Below, in pieces: positions 11,001-22,280 of a stretch of 64,000 nt of DNA. The translations under genes were made by a program, and so were the position numbers. The stretch covers positions 124,001-188,000 of the forward strand of contig JADLZL010001956.1 in NCBI GenBank assembly GCA_015844335.1, read 5' to 3'. The DNA comes from Chrysopogon serrulatus (taxonomy: Eukaryota > Streptophyta > Magnoliopsida > Poales > Poaceae). A model generated the notes under the pieces. It had not been told where the DNA came from. It searched no databases and worked only from the letters and a program-made list of their open reading frames with translations. Position 1 is the stretch's first letter; the number at the start of each line of letters is the position of its first letter.

Positions 11001-11767
11001 CACAGCGGCGTCGTAGTTCCATGAAATAAACTGGCCATAGATCTGTGCCTTGGATGTGGGACTGACAAGGGAGTCTTTCCCCCTTGGATCACTATGACTA
11101 AAAGCCACAAGAGTGAGTCTGCTAGAACTCAAACTTTGACCATTCCGAAGGAGAGGTACTGAGCTAGACTAACTAACTGGTCACCTTAACCATTCCCAAT
11201 AGTCTTAAAATAGTAATCGCAAGATACATATTTATAAAATAAAAAACTACACAAATGAAAACGTGGAGGCTTCCATATATGAAGCCCTGAATTTGTAATC
11301 GTGAGGTACATATATTTTTGCACCAATAAAAGTAAAACTACAACGCAACAAAATTTCTTACCTGAGGAAACAGCATACCCATGCTTCCTGAGCAGATAGA
11401 ACCTAAGCGATGTGATGTAGAGGTCATCAGAGCCTCCATAACCGTCCTTGTCATTATAAATGGCACCCAGCAAGTCGTTGATCTCCGTCTTGAAGTGATA
11501 GTCCACCCCAAGCTGCTCTAGCTCATCGACAAGGCCAAGCTTCCGTGCGAGGTCACTGGAGGTGGCTACCTCCACCAACATGCGCCCCACCTCCGTCTTC
11601 TTGGCCAGAGCCCTCTCCTCCATGGACTGGATATCTTCTGGTGTGCATGGTTGGTAGGTGAGGAAGAAGTCACCCCAGACGCTAGGGAGGTACTGCCGGC
11701 GACAGTCCGGCTTGTCGAGCAGGTAGTGCACGGCCGGACTGGCAATGCTGGAGGCTGAAGTTGACAT
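8060..11767 (-). CDS. Terpene synthase, probable cytosolic sesquiterpene synthase (TPS-a type)
   Basis: Class I terpene cyclase that ionises a prenyl diphosphate, here probably farnesyl diphosphate. Exons by splice consensus and frame: 11767-11362, 9844-9478, 9372-9154, 9042-8907, 8697-8446 and 8350-8060. Together they are 1671 nt, giving 556 residues, the usual length for plastid-peptide-free TPS-a enzymes. Motifs: an RR pair at residues 23-24 before PSVWGD (the spacing to Trp is shorter than in RRx8W monoterpene synthases), RDR at 273-275, the metal-binding DDVYD at 310-314, and NDIASHERE at 454-462 (NSE/DTE motif, split by an intron). The 219-nt exon carrying DDxxD matches the conserved family gene structure. 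No transit peptide is seen, which supports cytosolic sesquiterpene formation. No stop or frameshift was found. The first intron is unusually long. The product cannot be predicted from sequence. Confidence 0.92.
9845..11361 (-). other. Intron 1 of the terpene synthase gene (1.5 kb)
   Basis: Bounded by CAG|GTAAG and TGTGCAG|ATG on the minus strand, it joins exon phases correctly (split Asp codon). All other introns in this gene are about 100-210 bp. It is AT-rich with a 46-bp tandem duplication, and has a GC-richer patch near 10880-11160 that could be a decayed insertion. Confidence 0.75.
10370..10461. repeat. 46-bp perfect tandem duplication in intron 1
   Basis: The unit gttgatttactttaggtatt... 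occurs at 10370 and again at 10416, essentially identical, indicating recent slippage. Confidence 0.9.
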
Positions 11768-11885
11768 GGCAACGCCTGGGGAGGTAAGTTGATCACGAAG
11801 AGTTTGCTATAGAATGATATGATAGCACTTGATGGTAAAGCTTTGGCCGTGATGGCTTGCGGAATGTGGCTGCTGGATTCCCTGG

Positions 11886-11896
11886 CTTTATATAGA
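11886..11896 (-). promoter_or_regulatory. TATA box of the terpene synthase gene
   Basis: TCTATATAAAG on the minus strand, about 120 bp upstream of the ATG at 11767. That leaves a leader of roughly 90 nt, normal for a plant Pol II gene. Confidence 0.7.
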
Positions 11897-12960
11897 CCGC
11901 GCGTGATACAAAAATGTTCTATGAACAAATCAAAACTAAGATTATATTCTTAAGCTTCCTGGTCGTATCTTATACGGTATACCACATATATTATGTTTTT
12001 TTTTAGAAAAGCTCATATAAACATTGCTAAGACGAAATGTCTCCCTGTTTGAGCTGCCAGTACCCAATCCCAGCAATAATTAACGGTAGGTACTGAATTA
12101 ATCAATTATTCATAGCTTATTATATTTCCTCCATCATGAGATATAGTGTATTGTGATTTTTAAAATTTATATATTCTACATGGTGTCAATGCTTAGGTTT
12201 GATTAAGTTTGTTAAAAGGAAACCATAGTTTAAGGAGAAACACCTTAGTTGGGTTTAATCTATGGGTGCTATAAATGCGTCATTTGGGGACTCCCTTTGA
12301 GTTGTCTTAAAAGTTTTGGAATGCACTATGTTAGGGCAAAGGGAGTATATAAATCTGGATTAATCCCAATCCTAGGCAGGCGCACTTCAAGTTTGATGGT
12401 TTCAGCCTCAAACCCACGGCAAGTTGCTGGTTTAGTACGTCCTCAAAACCTGCCAGTTGAGGGTCAGCAGATAAGTGACGGCATCACAAAGCGTTGAAGC
12501 AAAACAAAGTCGTGAAGACCGTGGGACCATTGGATGCGAGGGAACCTTGCAACCCTAATTTCTTTTCGCTTTAGGTTATTAGGAAAGTGCTAGAGTAGAG
12601 GGATTTTATCACTTCTTGCTCTAATTTTTCCATCTTTCATAGGAAGGATGATGGATAGTCGCTGAACCAAGTTTGTATAGATGAATCCATTGTTAGTTAA
12701 CCCAATTTATTGCTCAAATTCAAATTAATCTTGTGCTCTCCCTTGTTTTCTTTTTTTCTAGAATTTTCTAGCTAGCTTCTTCAAAAAAATTGTTCATATC
12801 TTTTGGCTGCAATTTTGGTGTGGATTCTCGGGGAAAGTAGTGTTTAGCACCTTCCAAGTTCCCCTAAATCCCTATTTTTTATGTTCTTTTGAATTTCTGA
12901 AATTCGCGAGAATGCGTAAATGTTTCTGGTTGAATGTGGTTGTCATTTAACGAAGTCTCC
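11897..12960. other. Intergenic, AT-rich
   Basis: The left part is presumably terpene synthase promoter. I see no coding region. A short MITE-like end (cctccatcatgagatatagt) lies near 12130 without a partner. Confidence 0.4.
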
Positions 12961-12964
12961 AAAA

Positions 12965-14617
12965 TACGAAAACAACATGAACAGAGCCGGGAAAATAACG
13001 CCTCGCGTCGTCTCCCCGGGGGGCGACCCGAGGCCTCAGCGCCGCCGCCTCCAGTTTTCCCTCCTCCTTGCCAACCGAGCCGCCGCGCTCGCGCTCCGGC
13101 GGCGGCGGCCAGCAGGGTGGTGCTCAAAAGGCACCACCTTGCAGCCTCTCCTCCCCCTCTTTTTCTTCCCCGGACCTGCTCTCCACCCCCTTTTTCTTCC
13201 CCGGCGCCGGCGGCTGTTGGGCAGCAGGGCGGCCTGCCCGCGGCCGCTCCATAGCCGGATCCGGCTTCCCGCGGCGGATTTGGCGGCCAGGCGCTCGCAG
13301 CCACTCGCCTATGGCTACTCGCGCGGCAGCGGCTCCCTTGATGGCGGCAGCGCTTCGCTGGCTGGCTTAGCGGCCCGCGCGCTGCGCTTCGTGGCTATGC
13401 GCTCAGCCCGCTTCGCCCACGGCTATAATGCGTGGCGGCGGCGGCGGCCTGCGCTACGTGGCCCGCGGCAGCGCGCTCGGCCCTGCCTGTTCACCACGGC
13501 GGGGGCCTGGGGTGTGGCCACCCCGGTAGCGGCTCTAGCTTCGCCCCTCTCGGGGGTGGGTGGCGGGGCGGCGGAATACCCCCTCGGCTCGTCCTTGGCG
13601 CGTGCCCTTTGGTGGCACGCCCCCCTGTCGCTGCTGTGGTTCGCGGGCGCCATGGGGCTGCTGGGCTAGCCCCTCGCCGGTGCCATCCTCCTCTACCACC
13701 GCCGCGCCGGTGAGCTGCTGGTCGACGGGTTCAATCCGGGCACCCTTGACAGATCCAGCCTCCCCCTCCCGGTTTTGGCGCAGCTGTAACTCTAGTGGCG
13801 AGCATCACGAAGATATGGGTCTGACGGCATCAATTGACTGACCACGTTCGTCGCGTTCGTTGGGGCGTGGAAGCCGCCGACTCAGCTCTGCCCCGGCTTG
13901 GAGATGGCCGGCCTCTCTTGTCTTCAGCAGCAGTCCACGGACCACGGGTGAAAACCCGTTTCCTAGGCTTCGCACCTAGGACCGACGACGGTGGCGTGCA
14001 CGCGTCATCACTTTCTTGAAGGCGTTGATCGCTGCGTGTTGACTGCTGCTGCCGGAGCATCATCGGGAACGAAAGCTCCCTTGGGCGCACGTCTCAACGG
14101 TGTTGGCGTCCGCGGGCGTCATCTTCTTCCTGAAGGCTCCGTTGGTGCACCCTCGATGATCCCTCTCCGGAGATGCGCCTCGCCATGCCGCTGGTTGCCT
14201 TGTTGTGCCCGCATTGTGTGATCTTCTGCTCCGTCGTCGCCTTCGTTCCTCTAGCTCAGTTGATGGTGTTGCCGCAGTTGTCATCGTCGTCGTTGTTTGG
14301 CCATCCCCGGTCACCGACGTCGCAACTGGCTCCACCTCGGGCGGTCACCGCCGAGAGTGTCATGCCCCCTCGCATGTTTCGGTGGACTCCTATGTCACCG
14401 AGGTTACATCTCCTGAGCTAGAGTCGATGCGTTGTTGGGCGAGGTGGAGGGCCCTTTCCTTTCTTTCTTTCTTTCTTCTCGTCCATCATGTTTGTTTAAG
14501 TCACTATCTCTGTGGTTTTCTTTGTAATGTGGTTTTGTAATCGCCGTGCTTTCGGCCTCCTTCTTCTTAATGAAAATGACACGTGAAGTCATGTTCGAGA
14601 AAAAAGAGAAAAAAATG
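12965..14617 (+). mobile_element. GC-rich retroelement-like block, possibly non-LTR (LINE) derived
   Basis: The GC content jumps sharply at about 12990 (gcctcgcgtcgtctccccgg) and falls again after 14420. The right end reads like a 3' UTR: tttgtaatcgccgtgctttc, then tcttcttaatgaaaatgaca, then an A-rich run (gagaaaaaagagaaaaaaatg) near 14600-14617. That layout suits a 5'-truncated LINE or a retroposed copy inserted in plus orientation. No reverse transcriptase or endonuclease is readable. The several long GC-rich frames on both strands have no family features. From the 3' tail I infer a LINE; it could also be an old captured-gene fragment. Confidence 0.35.
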
Positions 14618-15348
14618 TGGTTTTGATTTCATTCCCACGATGATGTGAAGTTGTGCTCTGAATTTCAGCTTCTGAGGTTTTGTTTTGTATGGTCTTTGGA
14701 AATTCCTTGGAGGAGGTTTAGTGCTGTTTCTGAAATTTCAGTGTTCAGAAGCAGTAACTGGCTTGATCATTGTTGTAGTGCATTCCATTTCGGATCAGCA
14801 ACTTCACTTCCTATTCACCTGCTCTATCTGCAGTCTGCCTCTGTATTTTCTTGTCAGTCAGGCCTGGTCCTTGGAGAAACAGAAATTTGTCTGTTCTATT
14901 TTCTCTGTTTTTTCAGTCAGTCTGTTCAAGCATTGGTTATCTATATATTACAGTTCAGCTGACTGACAATAAAACTGCAACAGAGGTTTTTTCTTGGCTT
15001 GCTGTGTTCGACAGATAGCTTTTTCACCTTTTGATGATTCAGCACATCATTCAAGCAATCATGGGAGCAACAATTAAAATGGTCTGTTTATTTCTCTTGT
15101 GAAATGATCTGTTTAGTTCTCTTGTGTGCTCTCACCTTGGTCACTGTTACAAACACTAGACGGGTGCTATTTTAGTGCTTCTGAATTTGCTTTGACGTCT
15201 CTTAACCATTCCTAAGGTGACTTTGTCACGAGTTGGCCTAGGTCACCTTGATAGTTGGAAGACAGACACGCAGGTTGAATTTGGGATATGGGCCCAGTCC
15301 TTCTGAAGAATTTTAATTGGTCGAACCTGCATAGTACTAGCGGAACCC
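14618..15348. other. Intergenic
   Basis: AT-rich, no supportable gene. A T-rich, cysteine/phenylalanine-rich open frame at 14645-14962 has no recognisable domain and is probably chance. Confidence 0.4.
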
Positions 15349-15724
15349 AACTTGCTCCATGGCTTGGGACCGAGCAGCAGCTCGGTTGGTGCGCTCTCCC
15401 GGTGGGGAGGCCACCGGTCACGGGTTTGATTCCGATCGAACGCGTGATTTCCCACCTGGGAACAGTAGGTTCCCAATAAATCTGCAAGCCTCTCTCCGCG
15501 TGGAGCCACAAGGGGAACGCGACGCGTCCGTCGTCTACGGAGTCAGAGGATTCCGGTGATCTCAAGAAGGACACGGTCTTCAATCTGTGTGTAGTTGTAG
15601 GTCTGTTTGTACAAGTGTGGTGTATGTGGTGTGCGTGTGTCGAGTGGGGTGTGCGTTTGTACGAGCAGATACTACAGCTGTACCCAGATGAGAGGCAATA
15701 AAAAAAAACTTGCTCCATGGCTTG
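15349..15724 (+). mobile_element. tRNA-derived SINE with 18-bp target duplication
   Basis: The body, 15367-15706 (about 340 bp), starts ggaccgagcagcagctcggt and ends in an A-run (aataaaaaaa). It is flanked by perfect 18-bp direct repeats AACTTGCTCCATGGCTTG at 15349-15366 and 15707-15724. The head is tRNA-like with Pol III A and B boxes. The tail after the tRNA part is GT-rich (tgtggtgtatgtggtgtgcg). It encodes nothing and would move with LINE enzymes. The perfect TSD implies a young insertion. The body is longer than the classic grass Au SINE, so it belongs to another family. Confidence 0.88.
15377..15433 (+). promoter_or_regulatory. Internal Pol III promoter (A and B boxes) of the SINE
   Basis: The A-box-like cagctcggttggtgcgc begins near 15377. 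The B-box-like GGTTTGATTCC at 15423-15433 has one mismatch to GGTTCGANTCC. The spacing is as in tRNA genes. Confidence 0.75.
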
Positions 15725-15970
15725 AGTTATAATGGCATGCAAGCTACACGCAACGTATGTGAACCTACAAGTGGTGTCAACAAATAGAACATGAACCATG
15801 AATGCAAAAATAACTCGCAACATGTGTGAGAACCACTTTGACTGTACAACATCTATTTTGTTGCTTTGAGCAGTCAGATCACTAAATTATTCTGCCACAT
15901 CTGTATTGGCCTTGTGTACAATTTGTAGCCGAGTGGATGAAAAGTTCGGAATTATGTATTTCACCGCAAG

Positions 15971-17140
15971 CACTACACCACAGGCCTAGAATAGTGACAT
16001 ACCATCGGTTGGTATAGTGAAGCTCCTCCATACAGTCTCATAGCATCTTTCTCAACAGTTCTTTGATTCTGTGCCTTCCTTCTTGTAACAGTAATTTCAA
16101 TGATTTCTTGAAGCCAACCCCATCTAGTACCAATGTTGAAATTGTTATGAAATACATCACCATCTTGCAAGCTAGTTGTCACATGATCATTTTCATGAAC
16201 TCTAAGAACCCAGAATGTATATTGAAACCACCATTGACTCAATTATCTATGATAAATTAGAAAAGCATGTTAGGATGTAAAAATCTATGCTAAATTGAGT
16301 GTAAAATAACATTACTTACTATGGTCCCACTCCAAAGTTGGCCCGAATACAATGGCATAGAGCTAGAGAAAAATCCAAGAACCCCCCATGACTGGTCATG
16401 TACACACAAGTTGCACATACACCTATTGTAGACGCAAAAAGATCAGGGCAATCAAGTCATGTTGCATATTAGCATAATTAGGATAATTCTAGGCATGTGT
16501 TGTAGATAAATTGAGATCACGACAATACAAAGGCATATCATATCATATCAATCCACATGTACAATAGAAGCCTTAATTAGGCGTCATATCATATCCACAT
16601 ATCTGAAGAAACATCTTCATTGTAAAGTATTACAATTCATCGTAAGTTGAAGGGAAATGTGGGGCAGCCCTCTGTAAGTTGAAGGAGAGGATGTCGGCGG
16701 CGGTGCTCCTGGGCCAGGGATACCACATGGCGGATGAGATTAGTGCCACGGATGAGCGAGGACGACACGTGGTGGATGGGGCCAGGGACAGTGACGACGA
16801 TCCTCAACTATGTAGGGCCGAGGCCAAGGACAGCGGCAACACTCCTAGGGCTCCTTGAGACGTTATGGATACAGATGGCAGCATGAGGAGATGAAATATT
16901 GGCTCTAGGGTGATAGACACCTTGAGATCGGGGTACACAATTTTTTCATTATATAAGAATGTATATCACTTCCGGCTCACCATCCACCTAGTAGTGATGA
17001 TCTGTATCACTGCCAGCTCAAAGGTTCATCAATAGGAAGTGATGCTTTGGTTTCACTACAGGTATCCATATATGCTAACCCAATAATGATGCTCAATATC
17101 CCTGTCAGTTCAAAGGCTCACCTGGCAGTGATGTTCGGTA
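15971..17140. mobile_element. CACTA-like non-autonomous element (one clear terminus)
   Basis: CACTACACCACAGGCC at 15971 has the form of a CACTA terminus facing right. Near the other side, 16970-17135 holds three degenerate subterminal-type units: 'tatcacttccggctcacc...agtgatg', 'tatcactgccagctcaaagg...agtgatg' and 'tccctgtcagttcaaaggct...agtgatg'. I could not find the matching ...TAGTG end, so the right border is approximate. No transposase is readable. Confidence 0.42.
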
Positions 17141-17865
17141 AGTCTTTATTTTGCCGATGTGTACACGGTTTACCAATTCCCGGCCCATTCATCTCGAATC
17201 ACCCATCCTTGTTACAACTGGCTTAGTGGCCTCCACCCTTGTCATGGTTGGTTAAGGTAGGAGCTCTCTCTCTCTCTCTCTCTCCCTCCCCCCCCCCTCT
17301 CTCTCTCTCTCTCTCTCATTGAGTATAATGGAGTTCAAGTTGAAGAAGCAAGATTGTTCCAACTATGGCCGCAGGGTTAGGTTTTGTCGCATTTTTGTGT
17401 GAGTTCTGCCCATTTCTTGTAATTTCCATTAGAAGTTCATGTATTGATAGTCTTCAGTGAGATGATATTGAATGCCCGTTCTAGTACGGTGAGGGAGAGT
17501 ATGTTAATCTACTAAAAAGGTTGCCTAAAGAGGATAAAAGTGCACCCCCTGTGCCTATGTGAATCAGATGCCCTTGGATGAACAACTGGCAAAACGTACA
17601 ATTTGTGCCTTTATAGTTGGAATTGGAGGAAGAATCCCTGTTTGTTGAAGTGTATTGTAGTTGCAGTTCTAGCTTTTATTCCTAACTGGGATTGTCTGTA
17701 TTATATATTTATATTGTATCTAGGCTCTAAACATTCTATTACATAGTTTGTTACTGCTATTTGAGTCAGCGTGCTCACTGGTAAGCTGAAATGGCTGATT
17801 TGCAGTGAGATAAAAATACTGTTCGAATGACTAATAAGAAAAATGAATGGGGCTATATGGGTCAT
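17141..17865. other. Intergenic with a (TC)n tract
   Basis: No gene seen. It contains the simple repeat listed separately; the rest is unremarkable AT-rich DNA. Confidence 0.4.
17262..17318. repeat. (TC)n simple repeat with a C-run core
   Basis: About 57 bp of CT dinucleotides interrupted by ccctcccccccccc. Confidence 0.95.
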
Positions 17866-18950
17866 GACAAGTACCTGATTTGTCTACAATGTATCTAGTA
17901 TCTGAATTGTTCTATTGCATATTTTTTTTGAACTAATCGGGATTCTCCATATGGGTGTCAAGTATTTGAAAATAAAGGGAAGTAATTGATCCTTAGGATA
18001 AACTGTAAAATATTTTTTATAAAGTCATTAGATGTAGATTATAAAACTAATGATGTGATAATTTAATTAGGATCAATTACTAGTTAGATGAGTATAAGCA
18101 CGACAAATCAACAAAAAGGACCAGCTAGGTTAATACTGACATCAAGCATCTTGGTGATCAAACCCGAGCACCTATGAGAACACAAAATCCTAGGTCCTCC
18201 GCATGTGTGAACCTGTCGTGACTCCCGGATGTTATATAATCTTTTGTTGACCAAGACAGGTCCGGGTGAAATTAGAAACAGCTATCTACACCTAACATAA
18301 TGTTGTGCAGAATGTAATGTATGCAACTAGCGTCTTTATTGGATGAAATTTTTGACCCATCCACCAAGCTGGTCAGATGCACCGTACCTCTCGAAGCCTA
18401 TGTTCGTACCTCCTAAGGCTTATGTCAACTAGTAACATTTTGCCTCTAGAAACACCAATCAAGGCCGTCAAGCCACGCCTTCTCTACTCACCCTCGGGAA
18501 CGTAAGTAATGTAAAAATACTGCCAGGGACCCTGCACCAATTAGGAAACGGATGACATGCTAAACAACCTTCTATGTATTATTAGTGGTTAAGCGTGGCG
18601 CTTAGCCGCCATCGGTAACATACGCTACCATGACATAAGAAAGTCGCCATCAATATCTAGCAGCCTGCTTAGCCGCCAGGAATCACTTCCTAGAGGTAAG
18701 TCCGCAATCAAAATAAACCTCGTTTCCTCGAAGAAATGACATATATAACGATGTAGAATCTCTCAGCCCGAATAAGTCATAACAATCAGCACTATCAGAA
18801 AACCGTTCTTTGCCGAGTGTTAAGTGTTTTGCCAAGTGTCAAATCTCGGGCACTCGGCAAAGAGCCTGTTTGCTGAGTGCGAACCACAAAAAACACTCAG
18901 CAAAGATTTGGCACTCGACAAAGAGTTCTTTACTGAGGTTTTTTTATACT
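17866..18950. repeat. Copy 1 of a 1.1-kb direct duplication
   Basis: Runs from 'acctgatttgtctacaatgt' through a CACTA terminus at 18790 to 'ttctttactgagg'. The same order of sequence recurs at 19828-20938, offset by about 1.96-2.0 kb with small indels and scattered substitutions. Confidence 0.88.
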
Positions 18951-19060
18951 CGGCAAAGAGGCTTCTTTGCCTAGTGTTTTTTTTTTACACTCAGCAAAGA
19001 GGCTTTTTGCCGAGTGTCAAAAAAGAGGATGCATAGTGTTTTTTGGCAATCGGCAAATTT
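18790..19060. mobile_element. CACTA terminus with TTTGCCGAGTG subterminal repeats (copy 1)
   Basis: CACTATCAGAAAACC followed by many direct and inverted 'tttgccgagtg'/'cactcggcaaag' motifs. These are the known subterminal transposase-binding type repeats of a large grass CACTA family. The inward sequence to about 19820 has diverged 'agttgtagatc...aaagttat' repeats, also typical of such ends. No transposase is present. Confidence 0.75.
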
Positions 19061-19827
19061 CACATACAACATGTGGTACTCCATTTTAAAATTTGATAAA
19101 TTTATAGATCTATTTGCTATAATTAATTAATTAATTTCATTTCAAGCAATTTTTGGTCTAAGTCAAATTTGAATTGTAAGTGATTCAAATAATAGAATAC
19201 AATGAGTAGAAAAATAATTTTTATGTTATTCATCTCAGTTTGATGCCTTACCCATGAAATAAAAAATAAATTTTGACCATTTTGTTCATGAAACATGATC
19301 ATGGACGTGTGGCCGAATGGTTTTTAACTTAAAAAAGCAAATGAAGTCATGAGATTTATCATGATATGATTGTATCATACATGGGGGCTATGGTAAAAAA
19401 ACTAAGAAGGTTTCGCATATTTTTTGCATACAATGTTCACAAATAACATACCTCTTATCTAGTTTCCTAGAAGAGAGATACATAAGATTTGTGGACAATG
19501 TTACCGCCACTATGTCGATGAACAAATGACCAAAATAAAAATTATAGATCTTGAGAAGTTATACAACTTTGTAGTCGAATACTTTTAATTTGAATTAATT
19601 TTTCCAACAAAAGTACATTCGAATTTCTCAAATTTAAAATTTAAAGTTTTCAAATGACCTAAAATGGGAAAAATAGCCAAAATAAAAGTTGTAGATCCAA
19701 AAAAGTTATGAAACTTTCTAGTTGGCAATTTTTTGATTTGGAATCATCTTGTCATGGAAAACTATGTTGAATTTCTCAAATTTGAAATTTAATTTTTTTA
19801 AAGTATGGAAAAACAGCCAAAATAAAA

Positions 19828-20938
19828 AGTATCTGATTTGTCCATAATGTACCTAGTCTGAATTGTTCTATTGCATTTTTTTCGAACTAATCAGGATTCT
19901 CCATATGGATGTCAAGTATTTAAAAATAGAGGGAAATAATTGATCGTTAGGATAAACTCTAAAATATTTTTATAAAATCATTAGATGTAGATTATAACAT
20001 TAATGATGTGATTAATTTAATTAGTGTAAATTACTGGTTAAATGAGCATAAGCACGAAAATTTAACAAAAATGACAAGTTAGATCAATACTGACATCTAG
20101 CATCTTGGCGATCAAACACGACCACCTATGAGAACACAAAATCTTAGGTGCTCCGCATATGAGAACATAAAATCTTAGGTGTTCCACATGTGCGAACCTA
20201 TCTTCATTCCCGGATGTCATATAATCCTTTCTATGAATCTTCTATTGACCGAGACAGATCTGGGCGATATTAGAAATAGCTATTTACACCTAACATAATG
20301 TTGTATAGAATGTAAAGTATGCAAGTAGCGTCTTTTTTGGATGAAATTTTTGAACCATGCACCAAACATGGCTGGTCAGATGCACCGCACCTCCTGAAGC
20401 TTATGTCCGTAACCCTAAGGCTTATGTCAACTAGGAATATTTTGCCTCTAGAAATACCAATCAAGGCCGTCAATCCATGCCTTCTCTACTCAACCTCGGG
20501 AACGTACATAAAAATACTGCCAGGGTCACTGCACCAATTAGGAAACGGAAGACATCCATGCTAAACAACCTTCTATATGAATGGTTAAGCGTGGCCCTTA
20601 GCCACCAGCGGTAACATACGCTACCATGACATAAGAAAGTCGCCATCAAGATCTAGCAGCCTTGCTTAGCCGCCGGAAATCACTTCCTAGACGTAAGTCC
20701 GCAACCAAAATAAACCTCGTCTCATCGAAGAAATGATGTATATAACGATGTAGAATCTCTCAGCCTGAATAAGTCAGAACAACCGGCACTATCAGAAAAC
20801 CATTTTTTGTCGAGTGTCAAATGATTTGCCGAGTATCAAATCTCGGACATTCGGCAAAGAGCCTCTTTGCCGAGTGTCAACCACAAAACATTCGGCAATG
20901 ATTTAGCACTCGACAAAGAACTCTTTGCTGAGTTTTTT
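19828..20938. repeat. Copy 2 of the 1.1-kb direct duplication
   Basis: Starts 'atctgatttgtccataatgt' and ends abruptly at 20938 inside the CACTA subterminal repeats, where unrelated sequence (cacaaattcgtccgccctga) begins. Confidence 0.88.
20787..20938. mobile_element. Truncated CACTA terminus (copy 2)
   Basis: CACTATCAGAAAACC plus five or so 'tttgccgagtg' type motifs, then a sharp break. It has the same orientation as copy 1. Confidence 0.7.
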
Positions 20939-22280
20939 TTCACAAATTCGTCCGCCCTGATCTGGCGTGTGACATGTCAACTGTGGGCACATGATGTGTG
21001 GAATGTCAGAAAAACACTAAAAGGACAATAATCTCAAATATGGGAAAAGCCAGTGAATGACGTGCTAAATGGCCAATATTGTAGTGGGATCGATGCTGAA
21101 CCTGAAAAAGGCATGGCAAGCATTAGAAGTATGAAGATAGACTACTGCATACAGTTCCACAGTACCCAAGAAGTACGCAACGTCCTCTGCGGTCGTCCTC
21201 CACAACAATTTGCACAAGAGCCACAATAATCATTCCCAGAATCACCTTCCTTCGTACCAGCATCCCTTTTTTTCCCCTGTCAGCAGCCTTAACAATGCAG
21301 TTTGTAGCGATGGCATCAATTCAAGCACAGGTGCTTTGCCACGGAAATTGTTGAGCTGCAGTGAAATGAGACTAGGCATAGAAATAAACGCCTGGACATG
21401 GCGTCCGGTAGCTGATCCGGCCAGTCCTCCAGCGGCTCCAGGTCAGGCGCCGTCGCCACTTTCTTGGCTTTCCCTGTCGAGAGCCATTCCGGCGATAGGG
21501 TGTCGTGGGCGCATTCTCCACATGTCCTGATTCACACAAAATGACACCCTCTGGTATCGTTAACAAGTTTTTTGGGGAGAATACCGTATCAAGGGACATT
21601 ACTCAGCTATCTTCTTTAATTTTGTTTGGGCGTCTCAAGCTGAAACTAAGCCGCATGAGGTTTTAAATCTCCGGCTATAGCTTCCGCTATCTCCGGCTAC
21701 AGCTGCTTGCGAAGGATTTAGCTAAGTTTTTTCATGTACAAGTTAGCTCTTAGCTGCGGCTATAGCCCGATATAGCCGGCTATAGCCTGTTTTGGGATAA
21801 AGAAAGCTAAATGGCTTAGCCGGCAATTTAAAACCTTCCCATATATATGATAAGGTCAGGTCAGTTCAGGGACATGTGGAAGGCGCATTTCAAGCAGATA
21901 TCGATGCAACGATTTGAGCGATTGAATATTTCAGCATGGTCACATGATATAGAATTAATAATGCTACAAACCTGGTCCAATTTATATACCACACAGGCAA
22001 GATCATGCACCGGTTCCATTCATTACAGTGAAGTAAACTGAAAAAGTCCAGGAAGCTAAGAACATCACAGTTACAGAGAGTGAAAGAGTAACACGATTAA
22101 TAATGCTACAAACTAGGTCCAGCTAGATGGCTTGAACAAGTATTATTGTCGATTACATGCTGTTGATACTGCTACAGCCAACATAGTTAATAAGATTTTC
22201 TAACAAAAGAAGGTGACAAACTTGAGCCCGAATTGTCAATTATTGACAGCAGATCACCAAAATTCCAGAGTTTCTTGAAC
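20939..22280. other. Intergenic, downstream of the minus-strand F-box gene
   Basis: Contains a hAT-like MITE (listed). No gene is supportable; the open frames at 21210-21600 have no domain. Confidence 0.4.
21658..21835. mobile_element. MITE with AGGTTTTAAAT inverted ends
   Basis: AGGTTTTAAATCTCCGGCTA at the left and ...AGCCGGCAATTTAAAACCT at the right form inverted repeats. The inside is rich in 'gctatagc' motifs. It is about 178 bp with no coding capacity. It resembles hAT-type MITEs, but a clear 8-bp TSD is not visible. Confidence 0.65.

Noticed and set aside
12920..13669. 249-codon plus-strand open frame
   Set aside because: Ala/Arg/Pro-rich, no domain, overlapped by other long GC-rich frames; base composition alone explains it.
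13900..13965. Minus-strand text RGPWTAAEDK resembling a MYB R2 repeat
   Set aside because: Only about ten residues match, no second or third tryptophan with MYB spacing follows, and it lies in GC-rich repeat-like DNA.
15367..15440. Possible tRNA gene
   Set aside because: A and B boxes are present but no cloverleaf can be drawn; the 18-bp TSD and A-tail make it a SINE head.
15973..16242. 89-codon minus-strand frame beside the CACTA-like end
   Set aside because: No transposase or other domain; likely chance or very decayed.
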